DNA of 64,000 bases from Streptomyces hyaluromycini (GCF_002217755.1 NZ_BCFL01000021.1:310001-374000); one strand, 5' to 3'; positions 1 to 8,227 are shown, counted from the first letter of the stretch. Numbers and translations: made by a program. Notes: generated by a model not told the origin, from the letters alone.

Positions 1-1
1 C

Positions 2-811
2 GACGCCGCCTACGCCCAGGGCGTCCGCTACTTCGACGTGGCCCGCTCCTACGGCCGCTCCGAGGAGTTCCTCGCCGGCTGGCTGACCGCCCGCCCCGAC
101 GTCACCGATGTCGTCGTGGGCAGCAAGTGGGGCTACACCTACACGGCCGGCTGGTCGGCGGACGCCGAGACGCACGAGGTCAAGGACCACAGCCTGCGGA
201 CGTACGACCGTCAGCGCGCCGAGACCGCCGCGCTGCTCGGCGACCGGCTCGACCTGTACCAGATCCACTCGGTGACCCCGGACAGCCCCGCCCTCACCGA
301 CAAGGAACTCCACGCCCGCCTCGCCGAAGCCGCGGCCGGCGGCCTCACCATCGGCTTCTCCACCAGCGGCCCTGCCCAGGCCGACGCCGTCCGTGCCGCC
401 CTCGCCGTCACGGTCGGCGGCGAGCCCCTCTTCCGTACCGTCCAGTCGACGTACAACGCCCTGGAGACCTCGGCGGGACCGGCCCTCGCCGAGGCGCACG
501 ACGCCGGGCTGACGGTGATCGTGAAGGAGGGCATGGCCAACGGCCGCCTCGCCGCCCCGCACGCCCCCGACGTCCTGCAGGCCGTCGCCGGGGAGACCGG
601 CCTGGGCGCGGACGCCGTCGCCCTCGCGGTCGTACTGCGCGAGCCCTGGGCCGGAGTGGTCCTCTCCGGCGCGGCGACGCTCGGCCAGCTCGCCTCCAAC
701 CTCCACGCGCCCGTGGTCGACCTCGACGCGGACCAGCTGACCCGGCTCGCCGCTCTGGCCGAGGAACCGCGCGCCTACTGGGAGCGACGCGGCAGCCTGC
801 CCTGGCACTGA
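2..811 (+). CDS. Aldo/keto reductase, 5' truncated by window edge
   Basis: NAD(P)H-dependent oxidoreductase of the aldo/keto reductase superfamily, cytosolic; substrate unknown. The frame is open from base 2, so the N-terminus lies outside the window. The visible catalytic tetrad pattern is FDVARSYG (Asp and Tyr), GSKWGY (Lys) and LYQIHS (His), as expected for the TIM-barrel fold. The C-terminal helices carry ALAVVLREPWAGVVLSGA, the usual cofactor-phosphate-binding region. It ends about 80 bp before the TetR-type gene, whose operator lies between them, so regulation of the reductase cannot be judged from here. Confidence 0.9.
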   Translation, partial: DAAYAQGVRYFDVARSYGRSEEFLAGWLTARPDVTDVVVGSKWGYTYTAGWSADAETHEVKDHSLRTYDRQRAETAALLGDRLDLYQIHSVTPDSPALTDKELHARLAEAAAGGLTIGFSTSGPAQADAVRAALAVTVGGEPLFRTVQSTYNALETSAGPALAEAHDAGLTVIVKEGMANGRLAAPHAPDVLQAVAGETGLGADAVALAVVLREPWAGVVLSGAATLGQLASNLHAPVVDLDADQLTRLAALAEEPRAYWERRGSLPWH

Positions 812-853
812 CACGACCCCTGATCCGCTCTCTGTGAGTCACGCATGCCAGCA

Positions 854-873
854 ATGAGACATCAGTGTCTCAT
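854..873. promoter_or_regulatory. Perfect inverted repeat, likely TetR operator
   Basis: ATGAGACA (854-861) and TGTCTCAT (866-873) form a perfect 8-bp inverted repeat with a 4-bp spacer. A third half-site TGTCTCAT lies at 886-893, 20 bp (two helical turns) downstream, running into the ATG of the regulator gene. Autoregulation by the adjacent TetR-type protein is inferred. Confidence 0.75.
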
Positions 874-891
874 GTGGGCTACTATTGTCTC
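856..891 (+). promoter_or_regulatory. Leaderless promoter of the tetR-MFS operon
   Basis: GAGACA (856-861), an 18-bp spacer and TACTAT (880-885) fit a housekeeping promoter. The ATG at 892 is 6 bp past the -10, so transcription would start at or next to it. No Shine-Dalgarno sequence precedes this ATG, which agrees with a leaderless mRNA. The -35 lies inside the palindromic operator. Confidence 0.6.
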
Positions 892-1443
892 ATGGCTCTC
901 GATCGCGACCACGTCCTGCGCAGCGCAGCCGCCCTGCTGACCCGCAAATCCACCGCGACCATGGACGAGGTCGCCAAGGCCGCCGGGATCAGCCGGGCCA
1001 CCCTGCACCGGCACTTCGCCGGGCGGGACGCGCTCGTCCGCGCGCTGGAGGCGCTCGGCATCGAGGAGTGCGAGGCGGCCCTGGACGCGGCCCGCCTGGA
1101 CGAGGGCCCCGCGGCCGACGCCGTGCACCGCCTGGTCCGCGAGATCGAACCGGCCGCCGGCCTGCTCGCCTTCCTCTACACCGAGAACCAGCTCTTCGAG
1201 GGCGAGGGGCAGAACCAGGGCTGGACGCGGATCGACGACCGCATCGCGGCCCTCTTCCGGCGCGGCCAGCAGAGCGGCGAGTTCCGTATCGATCTCACGC
1301 CCGCGTGGCTCACCGAGGCGCTGTACGGCCTGCTGGCCTCCGCCGCCTGGGCGGTCTCGGAGGGCCGCGTCGCCCGTATGGACTTCACCCACATGATCGT
1401 CGAGCTGTTGCTCGGCGGCGCACGACGAAGAGAGGAATCATGA
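892..1443 (+). CDS. TetR-family transcriptional repressor
   Basis: 183-residue regulator. The N-terminal helix-turn-helix is clear (residues about 8-50, MDEVAKAAGISRATLHRHFAG), followed by a helical ligand-binding domain of ordinary TetR length. The start at 892 is preferred over an in-frame GTG at 865 because the 865 codon lies inside the operator and a -10 box ends 6 bp before 892. The stop overlaps the MFS gene start (ATGA), so the two are translationally coupled. It most likely represses itself and the exporter by binding the TGTCTCAT half-sites and is released by an unknown compound. Confidence 0.9.
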   Translation: MALDRDHVLRSAAALLTRKSTATMDEVAKAAGISRATLHRHFAGRDALVRALEALGIEECEAALDAARLDEGPAADAVHRLVREIEPAAGLLAFLYTENQLFEGEGQNQGWTRIDDRIAALFRRGQQSGEFRIDLTPAWLTEALYGLLASAAWAVSEGRVARMDFTHMIVELLLGGARRREES

Positions 1444-2966
1444 CCAGCACCCTGCAGCCGGCGCGCGTCGCGGAGGCGGAGGAGAGGCGTCCGGGCCGTT
1501 GGCTCGCGCTCTCCGCCCTCGTGCTCGCCGTGCTGTTGGTGGCCGTCGACGCGACCGTCCTCGGCCTGGCGACCCCCTACATCAGCGAAGACCTCGACCC
1601 CTCCGGCACCCAGCTGCTCTGGATCGGCGACGTCTACTCGTTCGTCATCGCCGGCCTGCTGGTCTCCATGGGCAGCCTCGGCGACCGCATCGGCCGCAAG
1701 CGGATCCTGCTCGTCGGCGCGACGGCGTTCGGCGCGATATCCGTCCTGAACGCGTACGCGACGACCCCCGGGATGCTGATCGCGGCCCGCGCCCTGCTGG
1801 GCGTCGCGGGCGCGACCCTGATGCCCGCGACCCTCGCCCTGATCCGCAACCTCTTCCACGACCCGCGCGAGCGCAGCCTCGCCGTCGGCATCTGGGGCGC
1901 GGCGGCCTCGGCCGGCACGGCCGTCGGCCCGATCACGGGCGGCTTCCTGCTGGAGCACTTCTGGTGGGGCTCGGTCTTCCTGATCAACCTGCCGGTGATG
2001 GTGGTCCTGGTCCTCGTCGGCAGCAGGAAGCTCCCCGAGTCCCGCAACCCCGACCCCGGCCCCTGGGACCTGACCAGCGTCGTCCTGTCGCTGGTCGGCA
2101 TGATCGCCGTCGTGTACGCGGTGAAGGAGGCCGCCACCCACGGCCTCACCGGCGTGACCGCGGCCACCGCCCTCCTCGGCACCGCGGCCCTCTGCGGCTT
2201 CGTCCGCCGCCAGCTCACCATGCCCAGGCCCCTGTTGGACATGCGACTGTTCCGCAACCGGGGCTTCAGCGGCGCGGTCCTGGCCGACCTGCTGACCGTG
2301 CTCGGCATGTCGGGCCTGGTGTTCTTCCTCTCCCAGTACCTGCAACTGGTCCAGGGCAGGCACCCGTTCGAGGCGGGCCTCGCCGAACTCCCGGCCGCGG
2401 TCGGCGCGGTGGCGGCGGGCCTGGTGGCCGGCCGGGCGGCCCGCCGCTACTCGGTACGGGCGGTGGTCTCCGGCGGCCTCGCGGCGGTCGGCGTCGCCCT
2501 CGCGGCCCTGACCACCCTCTCGCAGTCCACCGGCTACCCGATCCTCGGCGCCGCCCTCCTGGTGGTCGGCATCGGGGCGGGCTTCTCCTTCACGGTCACG
2601 GCGGACGTCATCCTCTCCAGCGTCCCCAAGGACCAGGCGGGCGCCGCCTCGGCGGTCTCCGAGACGGCGTACGAACTGGGCGCGGCGCTCGGCATCGCCC
2701 TGCTCGGCTCGATCGTGACGGGCGTCTACCGAGGCTTCACGGCTCCGCCGGGCACCCCGGCCGCCGCCCGTGAATCGCTGGGCGCGGCGGTGGAGGCATC
2801 GACGGCCATGCCCGCCCCCACGGCGACCGCGATGCTGACGGCGGCCCGCGACTCCTTCACCCACGGCCTCCACCTGGCCTCGGGCGCGGGCGCCGCGGTC
2901 CTCCTGGCGACGGCGCTGGCGGCCTGGTTCTTGCTGCGAAATCAACGGTTGGAGAGCGCCCCGTAG
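1440..2966 (+). CDS. MFS multidrug exporter, DHA2 type (14 TM)
   Basis: 508-residue inner-membrane H+/drug antiporter of the major facilitator superfamily. About 14 hydrophobic segments are visible. The first is preceded by a charged RRPGRW stretch, and the MFS motif A appears as GSLGDRIGRKR after TM2; WIGDVYSF and VGPITGGFLLE are typical of the DHA2/EmrB-QacA group. The ATG overlaps the regulator stop by four bases. The pairing with a TetR repressor is the classic arrangement for inducible efflux; the exported compound cannot be told from sequence. The stop codon lies inside a 7-bp GC hairpin that probably terminates the transcript. Confidence 0.92.
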   Translation: MTSTLQPARVAEAEERRPGRWLALSALVLAVLLVAVDATVLGLATPYISEDLDPSGTQLLWIGDVYSFVIAGLLVSMGSLGDRIGRKRILLVGATAFGAISVLNAYATTPGMLIAARALLGVAGATLMPATLALIRNLFHDPRERSLAVGIWGAAASAGTAVGPITGGFLLEHFWWGSVFLINLPVMVVLVLVGSRKLPESRNPDPGPWDLTSVVLSLVGMIAVVYAVKEAATHGLTGVTAATALLGTAALCGFVRRQLTMPRPLLDMRLFRNRGFSGAVLADLLTVLGMSGLVFFLSQYLQLVQGRHPFEAGLAELPAAVGAVAAGLVAGRAARRYSVRAVVSGGLAAVGVALAALTTLSQSTGYPILGAALLVVGIGAGFSFTVTADVILSSVPKDQAGAASAVSETAYELGAALGIALLGSIVTGVYRGFTAPPGTPAAARESLGAAVEASTAMPAPTATAMLTAARDSFTHGLHLASGAGAAVLLATALAAWFLLRNQRLESAP

Positions 2967-3030
2967 GGGCGCGGGGCTGTATCCGATATGCGGCTGACGC
3001 CGCGTGGGCGCGCCCAGCCCCCGCGCACCC
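2956..3030. repeat. Intergenic hairpin repeat, copy 1
   Basis: GCGCCCC-GTA-GGGGCGC (2956-2972) is followed by GGGGCTGTATCCGATATGCG and a CCGCGTGGGCGCG stretch. Related copies occur at about 8228, 24110 and 55236. The hairpin spans the MFS stop codon and lies between convergent genes, so it may act as a terminator. Confidence 0.7.
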
Positions 3031-3062
3031 GCGCCCGGAAAACCACCGAAGCCCCCCGGTCT

Positions 3063-4748
3063 TCACTTCTTGTAACCCAGCACCGTCATCATCCCGCTCT
3101 CCGAGTGGTACTGGTTGTGACAGTGCAGCATCCACAACCCCGGATTGTCGGCGTCGAAGTCGAGCACCAGCTTGCGATGCGGCAGCACGATCGTCGTGTC
3201 CTTGCGCGCCCCCTCCGAGCTGATCCCGCCGACCGAGAACGTGTGCCCGTGCAGATGCATCGGATGCCACATGTCGGTCGCGTTGATGAGCGTCAGCCGC
3301 ACCCGCTCACCGGCCCGCACCGCATGCCGTTCCCGCACGTCGTACGTCTTGTGGTCGAACCCCCAGTCGTACTTCTGCATCGTCCCCGTGATCCTGATCC
3401 GCAGGTCGCGGTCGGGAACCCGGTCGTCCATGGCGACGGACTCGGCCGGCAGCAGGCGGCGCGCCGGCACGATCTCGCGGTCCAGCTCGGCAGGACGGGC
3501 ATCCGGCGCGGGAAGGTTCCTTCCCTTGTCGGTGCGGAGGATCGCGAGCGCCTTGCCCTTCTTGCCCTCGGCGAGTGCGACGAGCGGGAAGACGCCGTCC
3601 TTGGCGGTGACGAGGACGTCGTACCGCTCGGCCATCCCGACGAGCAGCGCGTCGGTCCTCTTGTGCTGCACGGGATAGCCGTCGGTGTGGGTGACGGTCA
3701 TGGCGTGGCCGCCGAGCGCGACCCGGAACGCCGTCTCGGAGCCGGCGTTGATGATGCGGATCCGGACCCGGTCGCCGGGGCGGCAGCGGAAGACCGAGGG
3801 GTCGGTGTGCAGGCGCCCGTTGGCCAGGTAGTGCGGGTAGGCGACGTTGCCGCCCTCGCCGTGGAGCATCTGGCTGTGGGAGTCGCGCAGCACCCGGTCG
3901 GGGCCCATCGGCGTCTTGGGCTTGCCCTTGGGCATGGGCATGGGCATGGGCATGGACTTGGACGGCGACGCGGACGCGTGCACCGATCCGTGGGGGCTCG
4001 GGCTGCCGCGGCCGGGGCCCATGCCCATGCCCATGTCCATCGCCATGGACCCGCCCGGCTTGAGCTGGTCGAGCACCTGCTCGGGGTTGGAACCGCCGAT
4101 GTCGTCGAGCCAGTCGTCCAGGACGACGATCCATTCCTGGTCGTAGGAGAGCGGCTCCTTCGGGTCGTCGACGACGAACGGCGCGTAGAGGGCCCGGTCG
4201 GGCTGCATGCCGACGTGCGAGTGGAGCAGATACGTGCCCGGGTGGGAGGCGACGAACCGGTAGATGAAGTCCGTCCCCGGTGCGATGGGGGACTGGGTCA
4301 GGTCCGGAACACCGTCCATGTCGCAGCGCAGCCGCACCCCGTGGGCGTGCAGTGTGGTCTTCTCGGGCAGCTGGTTGGAGAGGGTCAGGCTGAGGACGTC
4401 ACCTGCGGTGACGCGCACCAGCGGCCCCGGGACCGACTCGTTGTACGCCCAGCTGTGGACCGACCGCCCGCCCAGGTCCAGCATGCTCCTGGCGGCCGTG
4501 AACTTGATCATGCGGACGGGGCCGGACCCACGCTTCCGCTCGGCCGCGAGCACCTCTGGGTCCGACGGGTTGACGTACCCCCTGGGCCCCTGCGGGACGA
4601 ACGCCGCGGTGCCGGCCGTGTGCTGCGGGCCGGAACTGGGTTCGGAGCCTGAGTCGGAACATGCCGCAAGGAGCCCCGCCCCGGCGGCGGCGAACGGAGC
4701 ACGGAGCAGGGTACGCCGAGAAGGTTTCTGCATGTCTGAATAAGACAT
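3063..4748 (-). CDS. Multicopper oxidase with Tat/lipoprotein signal and Met-rich insert
   Basis: 561-residue extracytoplasmic copper oxidase (laccase/CueO/CotA group) that oxidises phenols or Cu(I) while reducing O2 to water. The N-terminus has a twin-arginine motif (SRRTLL) and a lipobox LAAC with Cys30. All four copper-binding motifs are present: HAH at 134-136, HSH at 176-178, HPMHLHGH at 495-502, and HCHNQYHSESGM near 542-553 with an axial Met. A Met/His/Pro-rich insert (about 233-273, MAMDMGMGMG and MPMPMPMP) resembles the copper-collecting Met loop of CueO. An alternative start at 4733 would drop five residues; neither start has a strong ribosome binding site. A role in copper tolerance is inferred. 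Confidence 0.9.
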   Translation of the reverse strand: MSYSDMQKPSRRTLLRAPFAAAGAGLLAACSDSGSEPSSGPQHTAGTAAFVPQGPRGYVNPSDPEVLAAERKRGSGPVRMIKFTAARSMLDLGGRSVHSWAYNESVPGPLVRVTAGDVLSLTLSNQLPEKTTLHAHGVRLRCDMDGVPDLTQSPIAPGTDFIYRFVASHPGTYLLHSHVGMQPDRALYAPFVVDDPKEPLSYDQEWIVVLDDWLDDIGGSNPEQVLDQLKPGGSMAMDMGMGMGPGRGSPSPHGSVHASASPSKSMPMPMPMPKGKPKTPMGPDRVLRDSHSQMLHGEGGNVAYPHYLANGRLHTDPSVFRCRPGDRVRIRIINAGSETAFRVALGGHAMTVTHTDGYPVQHKRTDALLVGMAERYDVLVTAKDGVFPLVALAEGKKGKALAILRTDKGRNLPAPDARPAELDREIVPARRLLPAESVAMDDRVPDRDLRIRITGTMQKYDWGFDHKTYDVRERHAVRAGERVRLTLINATDMWHPMHLHGHTFSVGGISSEGARKDTTIVLPHRKLVLDFDADNPGLWMLHCHNQYHSESGMMTVLGYKK

Positions 4749-4750
4749 GC
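4730..4750. promoter_or_regulatory. Perfect inverted repeat over the oxidase start
   Basis: GCATGTCT (4730-4737) and AGACATGC (4743-4750) are exact reverse complements separated by GAATA. The repeat covers both candidate start codons (4748 and 4733) of the multicopper oxidase. It could be an operator or an mRNA hairpin sequestering the start; no known consensus is assigned. Confidence 0.5.
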
Positions 4751-4850
4751 TGTGTGCTCATATGGCCGGTAAATGCGGATGAATGACCGATGTGTCGGGG
4801 CAGATTCCACCGGCAGGCGGACGCCGGACGGATCAGGCAGATGGCAGACA

Positions 4851-4881
4851 GAAGGGCACGGACCACCGGTCCGTGCCCTTC
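4851..4881 (-). terminator. Intrinsic terminator of plsC
   Basis: A 14-bp perfect stem (4851-4864 with 4868-4881) with a 3-nt ACC loop lies 31 bp past the plsC stop on the minus strand. It separates plsC from the downstream multicopper oxidase gene. There is no U-tract, as is common in Streptomyces. Confidence 0.8.
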
Positions 4882-4911
4882 CGCCGAAAGAGTGTCAGCC
4901 GGCCCTCGCCG

Positions 4912-5583
4912 TCAGGCGGCCTTCGCCTTCGTGGCGTACATGTCCACGTACTCCTGCCCGGACAGCCGCATCACCTCGGCCATCACCGAGTCGGTCACGG
5001 CCCGCAGCACGTAGCGGTCCCGGTCCATCCCCTCGTACCGGGAGAACTCCATGGCCTCGCCGAACCGGACGGTGACCTTGCCCGGCCGCGGGATGCCCGC
5101 GCCGCCCGGCTGCAGCTTGTCCGTGCCGATCATCGCGAACGGCACCACCGGCGCACCGGTCATCAGCGTCAGCCGCGCGATGCCGGTACGGCCCCGGTAG
5201 AGCCGGCCGTCGGGGGAGCGGGTGCCCTCCGGGTAGATCCCGAAGATCCGGCCCTCGTCCAGGACCCGCTTGCCGGTCATCAGCGCGGCGACCCCGCCGC
5301 TCGCGCCGTCCCGGTCCACCGGGATCATGCCGACGCCGGTGAAGAACCAGGCCATCAGCCGGCCCTTGAAGCCCTTCCCGGTGACGTACTCGTCCTTGCC
5401 GATGAAGAACACCTGCCGCTTGCTCACGAGCGGCAGGATCATCGAGTCGATGAACGTGAGGTGGTTGCCGGCGAGGATCACCGGACCGTCCCCCGGGATG
5501 TGCTCCACGCCCTCCACCTGGGGGCGGAACATCAGGCGCATGATCGGTCCGAGCACTGCCTTGATGAGCGCGAAGCGGGACAA
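4912..5583 (-). CDS. plsC: 1-acyl-sn-glycerol-3-phosphate acyltransferase (PlsC family)
   Basis: 223-residue membrane-associated acyltransferase that converts lysophosphatidate to phosphatidate in phospholipid synthesis. The catalytic NHLTFID (HX4D type) motif and the PEGTRS motif (YPEGTRSPDG) are both present, as is the PVVPFAMIG block. The frame is open to 5805, but the TTG at 5583 has GGAGG five bases upstream, and homologous proteins start about here. The divergent spacer to glpQ1 holds PHO-box-like repeats, so phosphate control of one or both genes is possible. Confidence 0.88.
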   Translation of the reverse strand: MSRFALIKAVLGPIMRLMFRPQVEGVEHIPGDGPVILAGNHLTFIDSMILPLVSKRQVFFIGKDEYVTGKGFKGRLMAWFFTGVGMIPVDRDGASGGVAALMTGKRVLDEGRIFGIYPEGTRSPDGRLYRGRTGIARLTLMTGAPVVPFAMIGTDKLQPGGAGIPRPGKVTVRFGEAMEFSRYEGMDRDRYVLRAVTDSVMAEVMRLSGQEYVDMYATKAKAA

Positions 5584-5673
5584 CGGGTCCTCCGATGTCG
5601 AGGGGTGGTATGAGTCTGTGCAGGTGAGGACATTACTCGCGGCTCCGTGGGAAGCGCACATCGAGTGCGGCCG

Positions 5674-5717
5674 GTTCACCGAGGTCTTACGTACTGTTGA
5701 CGCTGGTTTACCTGCGG
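5674..5717 (+). promoter_or_regulatory. PHO-box-like direct repeats (PhoP site)
   Basis: Four 11-bp direct-repeat units in phase read GTTCACCGAGG (5674), TCTTACGTACT (5685), GTTGACGCTGG (5696) and TTTACCTGCGG (5707). The first matches the Streptomyces GTTCACC core and the others are degenerate. The orientation favours control of glpQ1 (+), although plsC diverges 91 bp away. PhoP control of glpQ genes is established in S. coelicolor; this assignment is by motif. Confidence 0.65.
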
Positions 5718-5903
5718 TGACGCCCCGGGGTCGGGCCGTAACGAGCTCGCGACGATGTGACGGAAGTCGCCGACGGACCGTCATGACTCGCCGTCCAGCA
5801 GCCATACGGCGTCACCCGGCCGTTGGGTCGGCGGTCTCCCTTCGGTCACATCCGCAGCCCTACCATCAGCCGCCATCAGAGGGTGAAGGTCAGGAGAGCG
5901 CTC

Positions 5904-7082
5904 ATGAACACGCACGACTCGGACGGGCGGACACAGGTGAACGGCACGACCGGACGGCGGGCACTGCTCGGCGCCGCGGTGCTCGGCGCGGGCGGCGCGG
6001 TTCTCGGACTGCCCGGCGCGGCCAGAGCGGCCGAGGCCAAGCAGTCCGGCCACGGCGGCCTGCACAGCCTGCCGAAGCCGACGATCATCGGCCACCGCGG
6101 CTCCAGCGGCTACCGCCCGGAGCACACCTTCGGCTCCTACAACCTGGCCCTCGACCTCGGCGCCGACGTCGTCGAGGCCGGCGACCTCGTCCCCACCAAG
6201 GACGGTCACCTGGTCTGCCGCCACGAGCCGGAGATAGGCGGCACCACGAACGTCGCCGACCACCCCGAGTTCGCCGACCGCAAGACCACCAAGACGCTGG
6301 ACGGCGTGCCCACCACCGGCTGGTTCACCGAGGACTTCACGCTCGCCGAGCTGAAGACGCTGCGTGCGATCGAGCGCATCCCGGCCAACCGCCCGCACAA
6401 CACGCTCTACAACGGCCGCTGGGAGATCCCCACCTTCGAGGAAGTCCTCAAGTGGCAGGACGAGCAGACCCGCAAGCGCGGCAAGCAGGTCTGGATCTAC
6501 CCCGAGACCAAGCACCCCACCTACTTCCGCCGCCTCGGCCTCGGCCTTGAGGAGCGCGTCGCCAAGCTGCTGCGCAAGTACGGCAAGGACAAGCGGAACT
6601 CGCCGGTCATCCTGCAGTCCTTCGAGCCCAGCAGCATCCAGCGCCTGAACACGCTGCTCGACAACCCGCTGGTGGTGCTGCTCTCCGCGGCGACCACTCA
6701 GCCCTACGACTTCGTCGCGACGGGCGACCCGCGCACGGTCGCCGACCTGATCACGCCGAAGGGCCTGCGGGAGATCGCCGGTTACGCGCAGGGCATCGGC
6801 CCGACCGTCGACCTGATCATCCCGAAGGACGCCGGCGGCAACTTCACCACGCCGAGCACGCTGGTCGCGGACGCGCACAAGGTGGGCCTGGTCCTGCACC
6901 CCTACACCATGCGCAACGAGAACCCCTTCCTGCCGCCGGCCTACCGCAACGGCACCGCCCCGGACGCCTATGGCAACGTCTTCCCCGTCTTCCAGAAGTA
7001 CTTCGAGACCGGCATCGACGGCGTCTTCACCGACAACGCCGACACCGCCCTGCTGGCCCGCGCCGACTTCGTCAACGGCTGA
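5904..7082 (+). CDS. glpQ1: Secreted glycerophosphodiester phosphodiesterase
   Basis: 392-residue extracellular GDPD that releases glycerol-3-phosphate from phospholipid or teichoic-acid derived glycerophosphodiesters, a phosphate-scavenging function. A Tat signal (TGRRALLGAAVLGAGGAVLG, cleavage after AARA) occupies residues about 12-45. The mature enzyme opens with the catalytic GHRGSSGYRPEHT motif (His, Arg and Glu of the GDPD active site) and ends in GVFTDNADTALLA. The start at 5904 was chosen because GGAGAG precedes it and the Tat signal follows directly. PHO-box-like repeats lie about 190 bp upstream and a 12-bp stem terminator follows. Confidence 0.92.
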   Translation: MNTHDSDGRTQVNGTTGRRALLGAAVLGAGGAVLGLPGAARAAEAKQSGHGGLHSLPKPTIIGHRGSSGYRPEHTFGSYNLALDLGADVVEAGDLVPTKDGHLVCRHEPEIGGTTNVADHPEFADRKTTKTLDGVPTTGWFTEDFTLAELKTLRAIERIPANRPHNTLYNGRWEIPTFEEVLKWQDEQTRKRGKQVWIYPETKHPTYFRRLGLGLEERVAKLLRKYGKDKRNSPVILQSFEPSSIQRLNTLLDNPLVVLLSAATTQPYDFVATGDPRTVADLITPKGLREIAGYAQGIGPTVDLIIPKDAGGNFTTPSTLVADAHKVGLVLHPYTMRNENPFLPPAYRNGTAPDAYGNVFPVFQKYFETGIDGVFTDNADTALLARADFVNG

Positions 7083-7110
7083 GCCCCCGCACCCCGTTCG
7101 GGGTGACTCC

Positions 7111-7143
7111 CGGCCGCCCCGGCAACCTGCCCCGGGGCGGCCG
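7111..7143 (+). terminator. Terminator after glpQ1
   Basis: CGGCCGCCCCGG (7111-7122) pairs with CCGGGGCGGCCG (7132-7143) around a 9-nt loop, 28 bp past the glpQ1 stop and just before the sigma-factor start. Confidence 0.8.
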
Positions 7144-7156
7144 CGTCGTTCCGCAC

Positions 7157-7663
7157 ATGACGCACGACCTGGTCTCCGCCCTGCGCCCGCTGCTCACCGC
7201 GGAGGCCGCCGCAGAGGCACATGCCTCCGGAGGCGACCCCCGCGACCTGGAGCAGACCGTCTGGCTCCGCCTCCTGGAGCGCCTGGAGAGCCACGGTCCG
7301 CCCCGGGCCCCCGAGGACTGGCTGCGCCGGGCGGTGCGCGCCGAGTCCCGCCGCACCCGCCGTACCGCCCGCCGGGAACGCCCCTACGCCACCGACCCCG
7401 CCGACCCCTTTACCCCCACCCCCGAACAACGCGTCCTCAGCACCGCCCGCCACCGCGCCCTGCGCGAGGCGGTGGCCCGCCTCCCCGGCCGCTGCCCCCG
7501 TCTCCTGCAGGCCCTGCTCTCCCCGAAGGACCTGACATACCGGGAGATCGCGGGGGAGTTGGGTATCTCACAGGGCAGTCTCGGCCCGGAACGTTCCAGA
7601 TGTCTGGGATGTCTGCGCCGATTGTTGACGCCGGAGGTTGCGCCTCACGAAGCGCGGGGATAG
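7157..7663 (+). CDS. Small ECF-type RNA polymerase sigma factor
   Basis: 168-residue protein with a sigma-70 region 4 helix-turn-helix near the C-terminus (LTYREIAGELGISQGSL, residues about 130-150). A weaker region-2-like N-terminal half carries DLEQTVWLRLLERLE and an Arg-rich linker. It would direct RNA polymerase to unknown promoters. Upstream GTG codons were rejected because they fall inside the glpQ1 terminator. No anti-sigma factor gene is adjacent, which is unusual for an ECF factor. Region 2 is short and divergent, so a sigma-like regulator is also possible. Confidence 0.75.
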   Translation: MTHDLVSALRPLLTAEAAAEAHASGGDPRDLEQTVWLRLLERLESHGPPRAPEDWLRRAVRAESRRTRRTARRERPYATDPADPFTPTPEQRVLSTARHRALREAVARLPGRCPRLLQALLSPKDLTYREIAGELGISQGSLGPERSRCLGCLRRLLTPEVAPHEARG

Positions 7664-7707
7664 GAGTGAGAACGACAGGCGATCAGGTGAGCGGGAGGCG
7701 TGCGCAC

Positions 7708-8205
7708 ATGGGCATGAGCGTGACCATCTCGGTGGCGACCGAGCAGGATGCAGAGCAGATCTTCAGGCTCCAGTACCTGTGCTTCCAGAGCGAGGCGGCG
7801 CTGTACGGCAACTACCGCATCGACCCGCTCGTCCAGAGCCTCGACTCGGTCCGCCAGGAGCTCGCCGGCGACTGTGTCTTCGTCGCCCGCCTGGGCGAGG
7901 AGGTCGTCGGCTCGGTCCGCGGCTCGGTCACCGAGGACGGCGCCGCCGCCATCGGCAAGCTCTGCGTCCACCCCCGCCTCCAGGGCCACGGCATCGGCGC
8001 GAGGCTGCTCCGCGCGGCGGAAGGGGCCCTGGCCGAGGAACGCGGAGCCAAGAAGTTCCGCCTCTTCACGGGCCACCGCAGCGAGGGCAACCTCCGCCTG
8101 TACCGCCGCGTCGGCTACGAAACGGTAGGCACCTCAAAGGGCGCAGACGGCGTCCCGATGATCGTCCTGGAAAAGCCGGCGAGCACATACGCGACAACGG
8201 CGTGA
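7708..8205 (+). CDS. GNAT-family N-acetyltransferase
   Basis: 165-residue acetyl-CoA-dependent acetyltransferase. The acetyl-CoA binding motif A is clear (LCVHPRLQGHGIGARLLRAAE, central third), followed by motif B with LYRRVGYETVG. The ATG at 7708 has GGGAGG nine bases upstream; a GTG at 7687 would add seven residues. It lies 44 bp downstream of the sigma-factor gene and may be cotranscribed with it. Substrate unknown. Confidence 0.85.
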   Translation: MGMSVTISVATEQDAEQIFRLQYLCFQSEAALYGNYRIDPLVQSLDSVRQELAGDCVFVARLGEEVVGSVRGSVTEDGAAAIGKLCVHPRLQGHGIGARLLRAAEGALAEERGAKKFRLFTGHRSEGNLRLYRRVGYETVGTSKGADGVPMIVLEKPASTYATTA

Positions 8206-8227
8206 CTTTTCAGTCCCCTTGGCTGAA

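Noticed and set aside
5584..5805. N-terminal extension of PlsC
   Set aside because: The extra 74 residues lack family similarity and overlap the PHO-box region; TTG 5583 has a good ribosome binding site.
7103..7156. Upstream GTG start for the sigma-factor gene
   Set aside because: Would place the N-terminus within the glpQ1 terminator; ATG 7157 is preferred.
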